A stretch of DNA of 64,000 nucleotides from Bombardia bombarda. Taxonomy: Eukaryota; Ascomycota; Sordariomycetes; Sordariales; Lasiosphaeriaceae. Below the pieces are notes generated by a model, which ran no database searches, had not been told where the DNA came from, and saw only the letters and a program-made list of their open reading frames with translations. The translations under genes were made by a program, and so were the position numbers. The stretch is taken from NCBI GenBank assembly GCA_030512295.1, contig JAULSR010000007.1, positions 706,501 to 770,500 of the forward strand, given 5' to 3'. This document shows, in pieces, positions 34,397 to 44,771 of the stretch (position 1 is its first letter; each line of letters begins with the position of its first letter).

Positions 34397-35176
34397 TTAT
34401 CCTACCACTGCCCACATCATCAATGACAGCTGCACCATTATTTTTGTCCCCATCGCCCGTCGCTGTCGTCGCACCGCCACCACCACTTGCGTTGCCACCA
34501 TCTCCCTCTGTCTGCCAGTGCCGACGCCCGTGGGGCCGACGCAATTGACGCTCGCCATTCCAGGCGAGCCATCCCAGTTCTCGCTCCCATTGCCCGTCGG
34601 CGCAAACATGGTGACAATGACATAGTAGTTCAGCACCAAGCCGTCCCACATGTCGCGCACATTCTGCGCCGTCGTCTCATTATCCGACGAGTAGCCATCC
34701 TGGTTGGTGACGTTCCCGTTCAAATACGGCATCGGCACGCCCGCATAGCTCGGCAGGTCCACCCCCGTCCCCGCGATCTTGGTGCCGCACTCCTCGGGCA
34801 CAGAGACTTCCTGGCACGACATGAGCGAGCCGTACTTGAGCACCTTGCCCCGCACCACATAGGCCGTCTCGGTCCGCTCCTTGAGCGCGGCGATGCACTT
34901 GTCGCTCATGAAGCTGGCGCGCGACCCGTTGGCGGCGAGCGGGCGCCGGTTGGCGATGTTGTTGTATCGGCTGTGGTTGCTGTACCCGGCTCAGCTCCCA
35001 CGTTCACATGCACATCTGTGTTTTGTTTCTGAATTTACTTCAATGATGTGGATAAACTCGGCATACTCCTCTGTCTCCAGCTTCGTGCCGAGACAGTGGT
35101 TGTGCATATACCAGGTGGTGTTGACGTACGATAGTAGTGCCAAGGCTGCCTTGTCAAACAAACATGTGCGGCCCAA
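34397..35176 (-). pseudogene. Coding-like minus-strand segment, unidentified, probably decayed
   Basis: GC-rich island in AT-rich DNA. Two minus-strand blocks read like secreted, Cys-containing protein: about 35150-35045 (VNTTWYMHNHCLGTKLETEE) and about 34970-34570 (RYNNIANRRPL, FMSDKCIAALKERTETAY, LMSCQEVSVPEECGTKIAG, NGNVTNQDGYSSDNETTAQN, MWDGLVLNYYVIVTMF). A GTAAAT donor and a TACAG acceptor lie between them, but no splice pair joins the blocks in frame. There is no plausible start upstream. Several N-glycosylation sequons are present. I do not recognise the family. Either a remnant or a gene with an indel. Confidence 0.4.
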
Positions 35177-35443
35177 AGGTGTAACGCATGCTTTGTGAAC
35201 TTGAGTCTCATTGGCTCAGTAACTGGTCGTCCTCTCTTGTATGCGCGATTCCGCAAGCAACTATACACGGCACGAATCATTTGAAAACAAAGCATATCAG
35301 TGTTATATCGCACACAGACATCAACCGCCCTGTCAAACGTCATGTCCTTTTTGTTCCCCGCATGTCTCTTCTAAATTTATGTTTCGAAATGTCTCAAACC
35401 TTTCGCACCGACCACGGGTGAAAGACCATATAATCCGGGCAAC

Positions 35444-36605
35444 ATGGGGGCTGGCTTTTCAAAACTCTGTCATGCCAAAAAGTCTCCAGCCCTGGAAAAG
35501 TGTCGATGTCGCCGTTGTCAATCTCACAAAACGACTGGCAGCTGCCACACCCGGCACTGGCGACGCAAGCAATCCCACAGACCATATCAAGCCGCGACCT
35601 GTTCAATCCTCCAACCACCCATATTTCAGCCGAGGTCTTCCAAGCAGCATCGCCACCGAGCAAGATGTCGAGTGTCTATTAAGCCCTCGATCAAAGACAA
35701 ACACCACCAGAAGTCTCGGCTCAAAGATGCAGACGAGCCTGGTCCATGTCAGCGCCCACGCAAGCACGCTCGGTTTAAGCATGACTCCAGCAAAGGAACC
35801 GCCAAGTGCGATGAAGTCAAGATCAAGAGTGGCTCACATAAAGATGAACGGGTTGATAATGACACAGACGGCCACACCTCTTGCAACTGCATACCTTGTC
35901 CGCATCAACAATGCTGCCGATGCTACGAGTGCCCGGCTGAAAAGAAGTGCAAGCAAGAGAGAAAAGTAAAGGCGGACAAGACCAAGCCCAAGTTTTGCAT
36001 CAAGTCGGAATTTCAGAATCCCAAAGGAAAGATAAAAATTAAAGGTGTTTTACCCTTGAGTATCGACCCATGCGTTTTTTCATCTCCTCTGCCTAAAGCA
36101 CCCAGCTGACAAACCTCTCATTGCCAATATAGGGTCAACCATCACAATTCAGCCCTCTTTCGACCAGCCCAATCATCCCAAATTCACCTTCTTTCTCCGT
36201 AACCTGCGTCCTGCACGCTCCACCATCAGTATCACAGGTGGCGAACCCACTGTTGTCATTGACCAAACCAAGAAATCACACCACAAAACCGACGAACGCA
36301 CCAAACGACAGCTTCGAAAGCAGGCAAGACTAAATTTTCAAGACATCGTTAGCGTCCCTACATATAACCCCATACCCGGAAGACAGCAGCAACAGGAGGA
36401 GGACTACTCGAACAAGTGGCCTCCGGGGGTGGCGGTCTCCCCCTCGCCGTTTTCGTATACTAATTACACGCCGTACTACCGGACTAACGAGTATGACTCG
36501 TCTGGGAGGTATATCAACGGGCCTAGTGGGTGGGGGGCGGCGTCCTCGGCGGCGCCGATGCAGTACCAAGTTGGGAACTTTGATGGTAGGTGTTCACGAT
36601 CTTGA
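35444..36605 (+). CDS. Hypothetical Cys/His-rich basic protein, putative N-myristoylation
   Basis: Exons 35444-36044 and 36133-36605 give 357 aa. The N-terminus MGAGFSKL matches the N-myristoylation consensus (Gly2, Ser6, Lys7), so membrane attachment is likely. The first half is Lys/Arg/His/Cys-rich with paired cysteines (KCRCRRC, SCNCIPCPHQQCCRCYECP). The region after the intron has a beta-rich-looking segment (STITIQPSFDQPNHPKFTFFLRNLRP) followed by a Tyr/Ser/Pro/Gly-rich tail (FSYTNYTPYYRTNEYDSS). An alternative last intron (GTAGGT at 36586 to CAG before 36703) would replace the last residues with a tail ending RICTNVCS and a stop at 36732-36734. No known family recognised. It is the only intact protein gene in the surrounding decayed zone. 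Confidence 0.6.
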
Positions 36606-37034
36606 ACATTTGACCCAATCATCATTATTATTCCTACTTTCACCGCCACCATCAATACCATCACTGCCATGGTATTCACTTAGATCTTCACCAACCCCAC
36701 AGCAAGTAGAATATGCACTAACGTTTGCAGCTGATTGATGATGGCTATCAACAACTTGTACATCAGCACCTGATGATCATGTTTAATCAGCCAATCGCCT
36801 AATCCGATAACGCGGATTTAAACCCAGAATATGATCACAGCACTGTTCGGGTTTGTCATTCGTTTGGAAGCATAGAGAGGAAATAAACCATGTATTGTAG
36901 GGTGATCATCAGATCGGGATACTCAGGAAGATTGACAAATGTGGTTGATGGCTGTCAGAAATGATAGTCATAGCCAAGAGAAAAGTCACCAAAACTGGGC
37001 TTTCACACTGTCAACCCGCCCATCGATCATCAGA
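36606..37034. other. Intergenic
   Basis: Alternative 3' exon of the preceding gene near 36703-36734; otherwise no feature seen. Confidence 0.4.
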
Positions 37035-37335
37035 CCCCCTGAGCTCGAGCAAATACTCGTCAAACTTGATGATCTGCCGTCCGTTCAGCTCGACTCGTGC
37101 GAGCTTGTGTACGTTGAGCTCCAAAATCGTTGATGTCGACGCGCTCCTTGGTGCGTGAGAGCATGTGGATGAAGTTTCGCCGAATCTCCACGCGCTGCTC
37201 CTCGTCAAGAGGCAAGTACCGTAGTGCGAGGTGTATTCGGCTTTTGAAAGCCTCGTCAAACGTGCCCACACGGTTGGTAGTCAGAATGAGAATGCCGTCG
37301 TAGTACTCCAGGGCTCGAAGGGAAGACTGTTGGAT
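37035..37335 (-). pseudogene. AAA+ ATPase C-terminal fragment
   Basis: Minus-strand fragment with the AAA second region of homology: LEYYDGILILTTNRVGTFDEAF (sensor 1) and KSRIHLALRYLPL (arginine-finger region), then EEQRVEIRRNFIHML. After DINDF the frame is lost by one extra base in a TTTT run. In the next frame the expected HKLARVELNGRQI continues. No Walker A or Walker B region is present upstream. A 5'-truncated, frameshifted relic of the fungal AAA proteins that have this motif order. Confidence 0.75.
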
Positions 37336-37379
37336 GCCCGCACCTCGAGGTATCCATGGAAGCGGCCCGGATACGGTAA

Positions 37380-37690
37380 GGGTCACAGAGCAGGCATACA
37401 TCAAGGCACTGGAATTTCATCGGCTCGAGTTCGGACCAAGCGAAAAGGCCGCCTGGCTGTCCAACAAAATATGCTCCGCACATGATGTACTCAGTGTCCT
37501 TGCCGAGGCAGACCAAAAGTACAAGGACCAAAGGTTGAAAAGATGGAAACCAGCAGCAGTGGCAGTCTCGTGGTGGCAACTCGTGTCGGCCAGCAATTAC
37601 CGAGCAGCAAAAAGGCAGCGTGGCCAGTGGGAAGACAATGCATTCTCAGGCTCCGAAACTTTGGGGGCCGATTTAATAGATAGCGAGAGC
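37380..37690 (+). pseudogene. Possible STAND/NACHT N-terminal fragment
   Basis: The plus strand encodes HDVLSVLAEADQKYKDQRLKRW and flanking sequence. This loosely resembles the N-terminal helical region that precedes NACHT domains in fungal STAND proteins. No NACHT or start is found. Weak: it overlaps the AAA relic region on the opposite strand and may be chance. Confidence 0.2.
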
Positions 37691-37984
37691 ATGCAATGGT
37701 CGGGCTTCAGGTCATGTATGTCGACTGGCGAGCAACCGACCCCCTTGTGCAATGCATGAACTGGTGTAGCACCAGGTGAAACCATTTCAAAGGCAAGGCA
37801 GTTTCTTTATCAACGGCGCTCGATGAAAGCTAAAACGGTATCATCAACCAGGCACGGCATGTTCACTAATACTAATTAGTAACCTGTATGGTTCAAGCAC
37901 CTACCTTCATCAATGGCCCCCAAAAGCAAAACAATCCCCCCAGTCACTTGTCGTACTACATGTGCCTCACCCGGGGCCTCCAGC

Positions 37985-38400
37985 CTACAGCCGCGCCTCC
38001 TCCCAGGTCCGACTGACGACTTGCCAGTAGCGATCAGCATGCTTCCTTGCGTGGGCGACATGACCAGTGCCCCCCAAAGACCTCGCGACGAACACAAAAG
38101 CCTTGTGCCTCGGCCTCGTCGGCGTGGCGCTCCACGCCGGCGGCCGGGGTGATGCGGTCTTGGTGGCCGTACATGTAGACACGGCGGGCCTCGCGCACGC
38201 GGGCCGGGTCGTTGTGGGCGCGCGGCGCCAGGTCGCCGATGTGGTCGGGCAGTCGCAGCACGGCCACGGCCACCCACACGAGCGCCACGTACAGATAGGC
38301 GATGGGCATGACGGCGAGGCGGACTGCTGCTGAGGGCGCTCCGTCGAGGATGCCCTGCAGCAGCGTCTGGCGTTTGCTGCTTTGTCTGGGCGGGCGAAGC
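37985..38400 (-). pseudogene. TMEM53/DUF829-like protein remnant
   Basis: Minus strand. RQTLLQGILDG, VMPIAYLYVALVWV, then RRVYMYGHQDRITPAAGVERHADEAE and CVRREVFGG match the C-terminal half of TMEM53/DUF829 alpha/beta-hydrolase-like proteins (YGHQDRI carries the presumed acid residue). The frame breaks inside a GGGGGG run. The next frame gives GTGHVAHARKHADRYW and EEARL with a stop at 37985-37987, containing the expected His. The N-terminal half, including any nucleophile elbow, is absent. Confidence 0.7.
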
Positions 38401-38833
38401 GAAAAATGAGGTGGGTTTATGTCGGCAGGGATGGAACTGATTTCTTAGAGAGTCCTTCGGCAGTCGGCACATATTATGCAACCCCTGTGCCTAACTTTGT
38501 CTTCAGGTTACTAATTGTGACGAGAACTACCCCCTGTAAGGACAGGGGCATCGAGCACCTCGAATGGTGGCTCATGCTCACTACCCCTGAACCCCACATA
38601 GGAGCATACCACTGTGGCTCAACCAGAGCATCTCATGCTCTGGCACATGCTCACCTCTGTATATATACCACTTCTATAGAACCCTGCCGTATTCACGTCT
38701 TACAAGGTCTGATTCACTAGCCCATACCTCATTCACTAATCACTTCATCAGAATGCGGTCCTTTTTTCCTCTGATACATTTGTCAACCCACAAGTGTCTA
38801 AGGTAGTGTCAACTTGAATCCCAAACCGTCGAC

Positions 38834-39274
38834 ATGGCTGGAACTACTAACGACTCCGTCACATCTCGGGAAGAGCCAAAGGTGCCCGATACCACTGGCG
38901 AGTCCGACCAGAAGGGTGACGAAAAGGATGAAAACGATAACAAGGAGCAGGCAGAAACTCCACCAAGCAGATGCCTCACTAGCACTCGGCTGTTGCTCGG
39001 CTGTTGCTCGTCTGTATAAGCCTATGCATTTGCATCTTCCGAACCGACGGTCGAGATCGCCATCGTCAGCACCTCGCTGGTCACCAACTCGGCCGATCTG
39101 AGCGGCTTCGACAAGAGAAACTGGCTCGTCACAGCCTACCTCTGCGCCTTTACAGGCTCCCTCCTCCTCGTCTGGGCCAAGCTTGGACACCACATCGGCC
39201 TCAAGACGGCCCTTCTGGCCGCATTTGTCCTCTGCGTGGCCTTCTCAGCCGGCTGCACAGGCCGTGAAAATTGA
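38834..39274 (+). pseudogene. Truncated MFS multidrug transporter remnant
   Basis: An ATG at 38834 begins a hydrophilic Asp/Glu/Lys-rich tail typical of DHA-type MFS N-termini. After a TAA at 39017-39019 the same frame continues with IAIVSTSLVTNSADLSGF, KRNWLVTAYLCAFTGSLL and VWAKLGHHIGLKTALL, which match the first transmembrane helices and the helix 2-3 loop of DHA2 transporters. It ends after about three helices at a TGA (39272-39274). Both the internal stop and the truncation make it non-functional. Confidence 0.7.
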
Positions 39275-39519
39275 CCCGCTTGCCGTTACGTGCCTGCTCG
39301 GCGGGCGAAAGGGGAAAGCAGGGTTGCGATAATATTTTCCTGTATTTGAAGATGAATCACAAAGTAGCTACTGCGGTGGCAAAAAGTCACATCTTGGGCA
39401 AACTCGAAAAAGGTGATGCATCCAACAAACATCATGATACATCTCAAACCTCCCTATGTACACCCCAAACACAGCAAGCATCATTGTGCAGTTAATTCCA
39501 TACGCCCATCCCTACCACT

Positions 39520-40381
39520 TCAGCACGAAAAGACAGCCGGTCCCGGAACGGTATACGACTTGAAGTTGTTGTAGATCTGCGCCATATCAAGTCAGTACCA
39601 CCACATAAACTCCCAAGCACAAGGAGGAGACTCACATTAGCAGTATACCCAGGATCAGTAGCCTTGAAGGCGCCGGGGATCTTGGCGGTGGGATTGGGCG
39701 TGGTGTTGCCGCCGCCCGTGACGTTGACCTGGGCGCAGCTGACGTAGAACTGGGGGACGCCGCCGGGGTTGTGGATGGCCAGGGACTGGATGCGTAGCAG
39801 GTACTCGCCGTTGGGGATGCACTTGGGGATGTTGTTTGTGTATTCGGCTGGCGGAGACATGTCAGTGAATGGGTTGGTGTGAAGTAGTGTAAGGAGGAGA
39901 CCACAACATACACTTCATGTTCCACGAGGCCTGGCCGCCGCTGAAAGTCGGGCCCCAGTCGTAGATCTTGAACCAGTCGCCCGAGCCGTCGTAGTCGGCT
40001 GCGTGGCTGGGGGCTTTAGACATGTAGCTGCAGGTTATCTATCAGTATTATCCCGGCATGTATGGATACTATGACTGGAGATGGCACCTACAGCGAGATG
40101 GGCCCCTGGTGGTAGACCGCAGTGTCAGAGCGGAATGTGAAGGAGTCACCGGCCTTCATGTCGACCGTGACTGTGCTCGCACCCGAGCTGCCGCCAACGT
40201 TGCATCGCAGGTCGTTGGATGTGAGACTCGTGACGGGCGAGTTGTAGTTTGAGTTTTGGCGGATGCCCTCAAAGACGCCAAACTTCTTGGAGCCGACAGT
40301 CAGCTGCTGGAAGATGTAGTGGCCCGAGACGTCGGCGACGCCAAGGGAGAGGGCTGCGACGAGACTAAAGACGTTCTTCAT
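39520..40381 (-). CDS. AA9 lytic polysaccharide monooxygenase (first copy)
   Basis: Secreted copper enzyme that cleaves cellulose oxidatively. Exons 40381-40092, 40027-39912, 39847-39636 and 39576-39520 give 224 aa. The signal peptide ends before His21 (VSGHYIFQQL), which forms the copper histidine brace. The second brace His is in VYHQGPISLYMSKAP near residue 91, and the axial Tyr is in PQFYVSCAQV. Other family segments are WFKIYDWGPTF and IPKCIPNGEYLLR. The protein ends VPGPAVFSC with no CBM1. A TATA-like CATAAAGA lies upstream near 40500. Next to a second AA9 in the same orientation and close to CDH, its known electron donor. Regioselectivity (C1 or C4) cannot be decided here. Confidence 0.95.
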
Positions 40382-41285
40382 CTTGTTTAGGGGTGTTTGG
40401 TGCTTGGGTCGAAGGGGTATGAGATCGTCGTTCGAGGGTCAAGTCTTTGATGATGTGGACTGCAGCTGGAGATGTGGTGATGGGCGCTACCCCAGGGGTC
40501 TTTATGAAGACCTGGTCAGCGGCGGTTCCCATCTTCCCGGACAACGAGGTGCCGCAAATGCCGGGGGGCGCAGGATGGTGGTTTGTATATGAAACGGGCC
40601 GCATCTTCCACTCTGGGCGCTCTTTTTGCTTCCATGGAAGAGTAGTTCGGGGCTGGATGGTGCGAGGGTTGGGCCGACAGCCAGGGAAAGAAGGAAGGTG
40701 CAAGATGGCCAGAGATGAAGTCGCGTGGGGCCCCAGATTGTCCGTCCAGTGAGACGCCAGTCATGCGTCCATTTTGTGGGGTAAGCTGCACCCACCTCAT
40801 ATCGACCCGCGTCTCCCCATGTGGAAGTGACGATGCCGTGTCCAGGCCATAGCAGAAGAAAGTGGTAAAGCATGGACGCCACAATTGTGAGTGCCGATAT
40901 TTTATGGGCTAACGGGATAAAAAACCTGGACTGCGCCTTGTTCGTGTTGTGGAGCTGGATGCAGGAGATAGTGCACCATCTGCACTCTACGGCGAAAGTA
41001 GCTATCGTTGTTAGAGCAGCATCTCATTCACACGGGCTCGGTTAGGCTGACCGCAAGCGATTTTAAGGTAGAGAGACAGCTGAGTGCACTCTGATATTGT
41101 AGAGAAAGTGAGAGAACATTTATCTGCATTGCATAAAGCCCATCCCGGCCAATAATCACGGACTGACAAATGCTCGAGCTTCTTTCACCAGCAGCAATAA
41201 CAAAGGTCATCCAGAATTTACCAAGACCCGTAGAAGTCTAAGTAGGTACTAAAGACATACATTCCCAAAGTCCCAACACCCAAAC
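40382..41285. other. Intergenic between AA9 genes
   Basis: About 900 nt containing the promoter of the first AA9 gene and the 3' flank of the second. Nothing else seen. Confidence 0.5.
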
Positions 41286-42404
41286 CTAGCAGGTAAAGAC
41301 GGGAGGGCCTAATGCCACTGTTAGTAAAACATTCGGTCTCATAATGACCAACAAGTGCTTACCAGGGATTACGTATGCGGAGGTCGTCTTCATAGAGTAG
41401 ATGTCAATGAGAAGACCGGGGTCATTCGTCTGCCAAGCAAGTGTCAGCTCATAGCCATCAAAAGGGTAGTAGGTGGGTTACCTTGTAAACGCCGGGGATG
41501 CTGGATGTCTTTGGCTTGCCAGTTCCGGTGCCTCCGGTGACTTCGATCTGGGCGCATTCCATCTGATAAGAAAAGAAACGTCAATATCCCTCTTATCTAA
41601 ATAGTAACACGGGTCTGGCCTACGTAGAGCTGGGCTCCATTGGTTGATCGGGCGCCGTGCAGGGCAACCATCTCTGCGCGTAGCAAATACTGGCCGTTGG
41701 CGATGCACTTCGGGATGGTGATGACTTGGTTTCCCTGGTTGTCAATCACGACATTTGTGGCCCATTTGCCGTTGGTGTATCCGCCCTCTTGGATCTTGAA
41801 CCTGCAGGGATTTAGCTCAGTGCGGGTTGGGCTGACACCTCAGAAGATAGGTAACATACCAGCCGTCGCCCACACCAGAATCGGTCTTTGCATCTGTGAC
41901 TTTCTTCAGGTAGGCCATCACGGGTCCCTAGAACGGGTCAGACCACAGATTATGCGAGTGCGCGGGCAAGTTATCTGACCTTGTGTCCGGGGTCCATCAC
42001 ATCGTTAGGTCCAGACTGCAGGGTGTGTCTCCACACTGCCGAGACGTTGGAGCCTGCTGTGACGGGAATGATCTTGTCGGAAGGTGTCGTAGGGTTCGGC
42101 GCTCCATTGCATGCCATGTTCTTGGCGTTCACGTCTGTTTGTGGCTGTACGGATCAAAGTCAGTAAGATCCTGGCCGATTCCGTTTTGCAAAGAGGTGTG
42201 CATACGCCATCATAAGAAGGGGTTCTGATCCCGTACGAAACAGCTGTGACCTGGTCAGCCAATGTCATGGTGAGATGGAGACGAGAACAGCAGTGTTAAA
42301 TACTCACCATATGTCTTGCCATCGGCAGTAAGCTGACTGAAGATGGTGTGACCAGATGCGACGGAAGCCGAGGCAACACCTGCGAGGAGGACGGAAGGCT
42401 TCAT
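41286..42404 (-). CDS. AA9 lytic polysaccharide monooxygenase (second copy)
   Basis: Eight exons: 42404-42308, 42243-42206, 42144-41980, 41927-41860, 41801-41624, 41562-41482, 41429-41363, 41308-41286; 717 nt, 238 aa. The signal peptide ends before His19 (ASGHTIFSQL). SYGIRTPSYDG, the second brace His99 in DPGHKGPVMAYLKKV, the GWFKIQEGGY segment, IPKCIANGQYLLRAEMVALHG and the axial Tyr182 in GAQLYMECAQIEV are all present. It ends YVIPGPPVFTC without CBM1. Its intron count (seven against three) and sequence differ strongly from the first copy, so the pair is not a recent tandem duplication. The exon-2 acceptor chosen (CACAG before 42243) is the one that gives KTYAVSYGIRT. Confidence 0.94.
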
Positions 42405-42515
42405 CTTGACGACGATGACTTTGTCTTGATGGATCCAAAATAAAAGATCACAATGTCAAAAATGGCAGAGACGTTGTGAATGATTAAAGAAACTGAACAG
42501 AAAGAGGATTTGCAG

Positions 42516-42523
42516 ATATATAC
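42516..42523 (-). promoter_or_regulatory. TATA-like box of second AA9 gene
   Basis: Minus-strand GTATATAT about 112 nt upstream of the ATG at 42404, a plausible core promoter position for a fungal secreted-enzyme gene. Confidence 0.4.
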
Positions 42524-44652
42524 CCAGGTAAGCCCATCTCTCGATGCCATGATAACCGGTTTCTTCATCTCCTCTTCATTTGCCTTGGGCGCCCAGAGGG
42601 CTGGAGATGATGTGTTGAGTATCGCCTTCATGAAGCCTTGGTGTTTCTGACCACTGACATCGAAAAGGACGCCTACGAGGGCGGAGGAGCCAAGTCCGCA
42701 CCAAAAGTGGAACCCAAGTTGCCAGCATGACCTGACCACCTTCCTACTGGGCAGGGTTCCCCAGAGCCTTCCTTCCCGGATGGAAATTTCCCCAGAGTCC
42801 ACCGTGGCGAGCCGCGCCTTCCTACCTTGGACCATAGCTCGCTTTTCTCAGCAGATGCACGAACCATGAGGTCACGAGGCAGCTTCTGCACATCAGTTCC
42901 TTCCTTACTCGGTAGTAGTACCTGCCCAGACCTGTTCTCGCACCTTCAAGATGCCACGCCCTGGAATTGCCGGCATCCGATTGAGTACCTGGAATACCTA
43001 GTTAGGAGAGAAACATCGGCACTCACGACAAGACATTGGCGCCATGACCTCGACACTGGCAACCGACCGACAACCAAACCCTTTGAATCCCATCCCATAA
43101 TGATACCACCCTTGATCCACGCCAGCTTGAGATCGAGAATCTGGAGAGCCAACCAATCATACAAAGTGCAGCTCAGTTCTCCTTTGACGTAACGTTCCTC
43201 GTCCCGCTCCTCCTTCACCCGTCCCCAGATCCAACAAAGCTGCTCAACCTTCGACCGCAACACAACTCCATGACCTCACCACGGTGCAGTGCATGAACAT
43301 TGCATCAAGTCTTTCGAGCGAGTGCGAAGTCGCACCCTGGCTCATTCTCAGCCAATGACCGATCAGACGCCGAGCAGCCCATTGTGATCTTCATGCCTTT
43401 CAGGCATTTGTCCGACAACAAATTCTGTGAACGTCACTGGACAAGGTGGCGCAGCATCTGGGCCGCCGGACCGCAAGCTTTTACTATGGCGAGCTTGTGC
43501 TGATATAGGCTGATTGGCGGATGGAATAGGCCTCGAGCGGCCGTCCAGGTCAGCGCAGGTTGAGGATAGATGAAGACGGACGGGGAAAGCTGGAGAAATG
43601 CGGAAGAGGGCATTGGCAAGGGTTTTATCCAAAGTGGGGTGAGATTGCTGCCCCCAGCGTTGGGCCAGCTGCCTGCGGTTGTTTTTGTATACCCGGGCAA
43701 GCGTCAAACACGACAAAGTCCCAAAGGACTCAAGGACCCCTCACGAACGGCCCGTCCAGTCAGCAGCAGAGCAAAGGAACAAACACGCTCAAGCTTCAGC
43801 TCCAACCAACCGCAGCTCCAGCTTTGTGCTTGCCATGGCTTCCTCCCCTCATTCCCAGCGAACCGGTGAACTCCACAACAACTTATTCGACCTCCCGCAG
43901 AAACCCCCATATGGAAGGTTCCCGAAGTTCCAGACCAAAGAATTGACATTGCCATGGGTTTGGGGTACATACACCTCCAAGCCGTTCCATCAACGACATC
44001 TACATGAGGCTCGATGGTTGTGCAGTGCCTCGATCAATCATGCATCCAGCCCGCCAGGACAAGGGAGGATTGAGATCTGATAATGCGACATCCCGAGGTT
44101 ACCATACCTCGCATACCAGAGGCTCCATGGTGGACGTCGCCAGGTATAGACATCAGCCCTGATTTTCTCTCCATCAACAGCCAAGATGCAGATGCGCCGC
44201 AGTGTGGGCGGCCTGGGCGACGATCTGGGCCCTGACTGGATCTAGCATAGCAGATCAGCCTCCGTACCCGCACCCACTAGGTACCTCGTACCTTGCCTCG
44301 CTGCGATCTCATGCCGCCACCCGTCAATATCAGGATTTCCCGCCTCTTGGGGAACGCCTGGGGATGCTCCACCTCGCGCTTCCTTCCCCAATTAACCAGC
44401 TCCCTTCAAATCAATCTCTTTCTGCCAGCAAGCTGATCCCATATTCTATCATACGAAGGCTATACTCTCCACATGCAGCCAATCTATCCCTTTCCATCCC
44501 CTCCATGTAGTCACTGCTCATTCTGCCGTGGGATCCATCCTATCGGTGGCGTTCCATTTCGCGGTCCGGACAGAGCTTCCGTGACTTGGTCCTGGGAATG
44601 CGGAGCTTAGGAACGACGCCGTCCAGGCACCGTCATGGGTGTGCCTGGGAGT

Positions 44653-44662
44653 TTATTATATC
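44653..44662 (+). promoter_or_regulatory. TATA-like box of CDH gene
   Basis: TTATTATATC about 110 nt upstream of the CDH ATG, nearly the same spacing as the box of the divergent AA9 gene. Confidence 0.35.
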
Positions 44663-44771
44663 ATCTTCCACTTCCGCCTGTCTTTGAGATCTTACATGTG
44701 GTCTTTTTTTGTTGTCTTGCTCCAGTCTTGACCTGTCAACAGTCTTGCCTGGTTTGGACCCCACCGCAAGA

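Larger units (their letters stand above)
42405..44771. other. Divergent regulatory region between AA9 genes and CDH
   Basis: 2.4 kb between divergently transcribed AA9 and CDH genes, the natural place for shared cellulose-response control. Open frames inside overlap one another on both strands and have no recognisable family. No gene supported. Confidence 0.5.

Noticed and set aside
34487..35032. 181-codon plus-strand frame rich in His/Arg
   Set aside because: GC-rich antisense shadow of the minus-strand coding-like block.
43363..44080. Several overlapping 90-130 codon frames on both strands
   Set aside because: They overlap each other, lack motifs and lie in the AA9/CDH promoter region.
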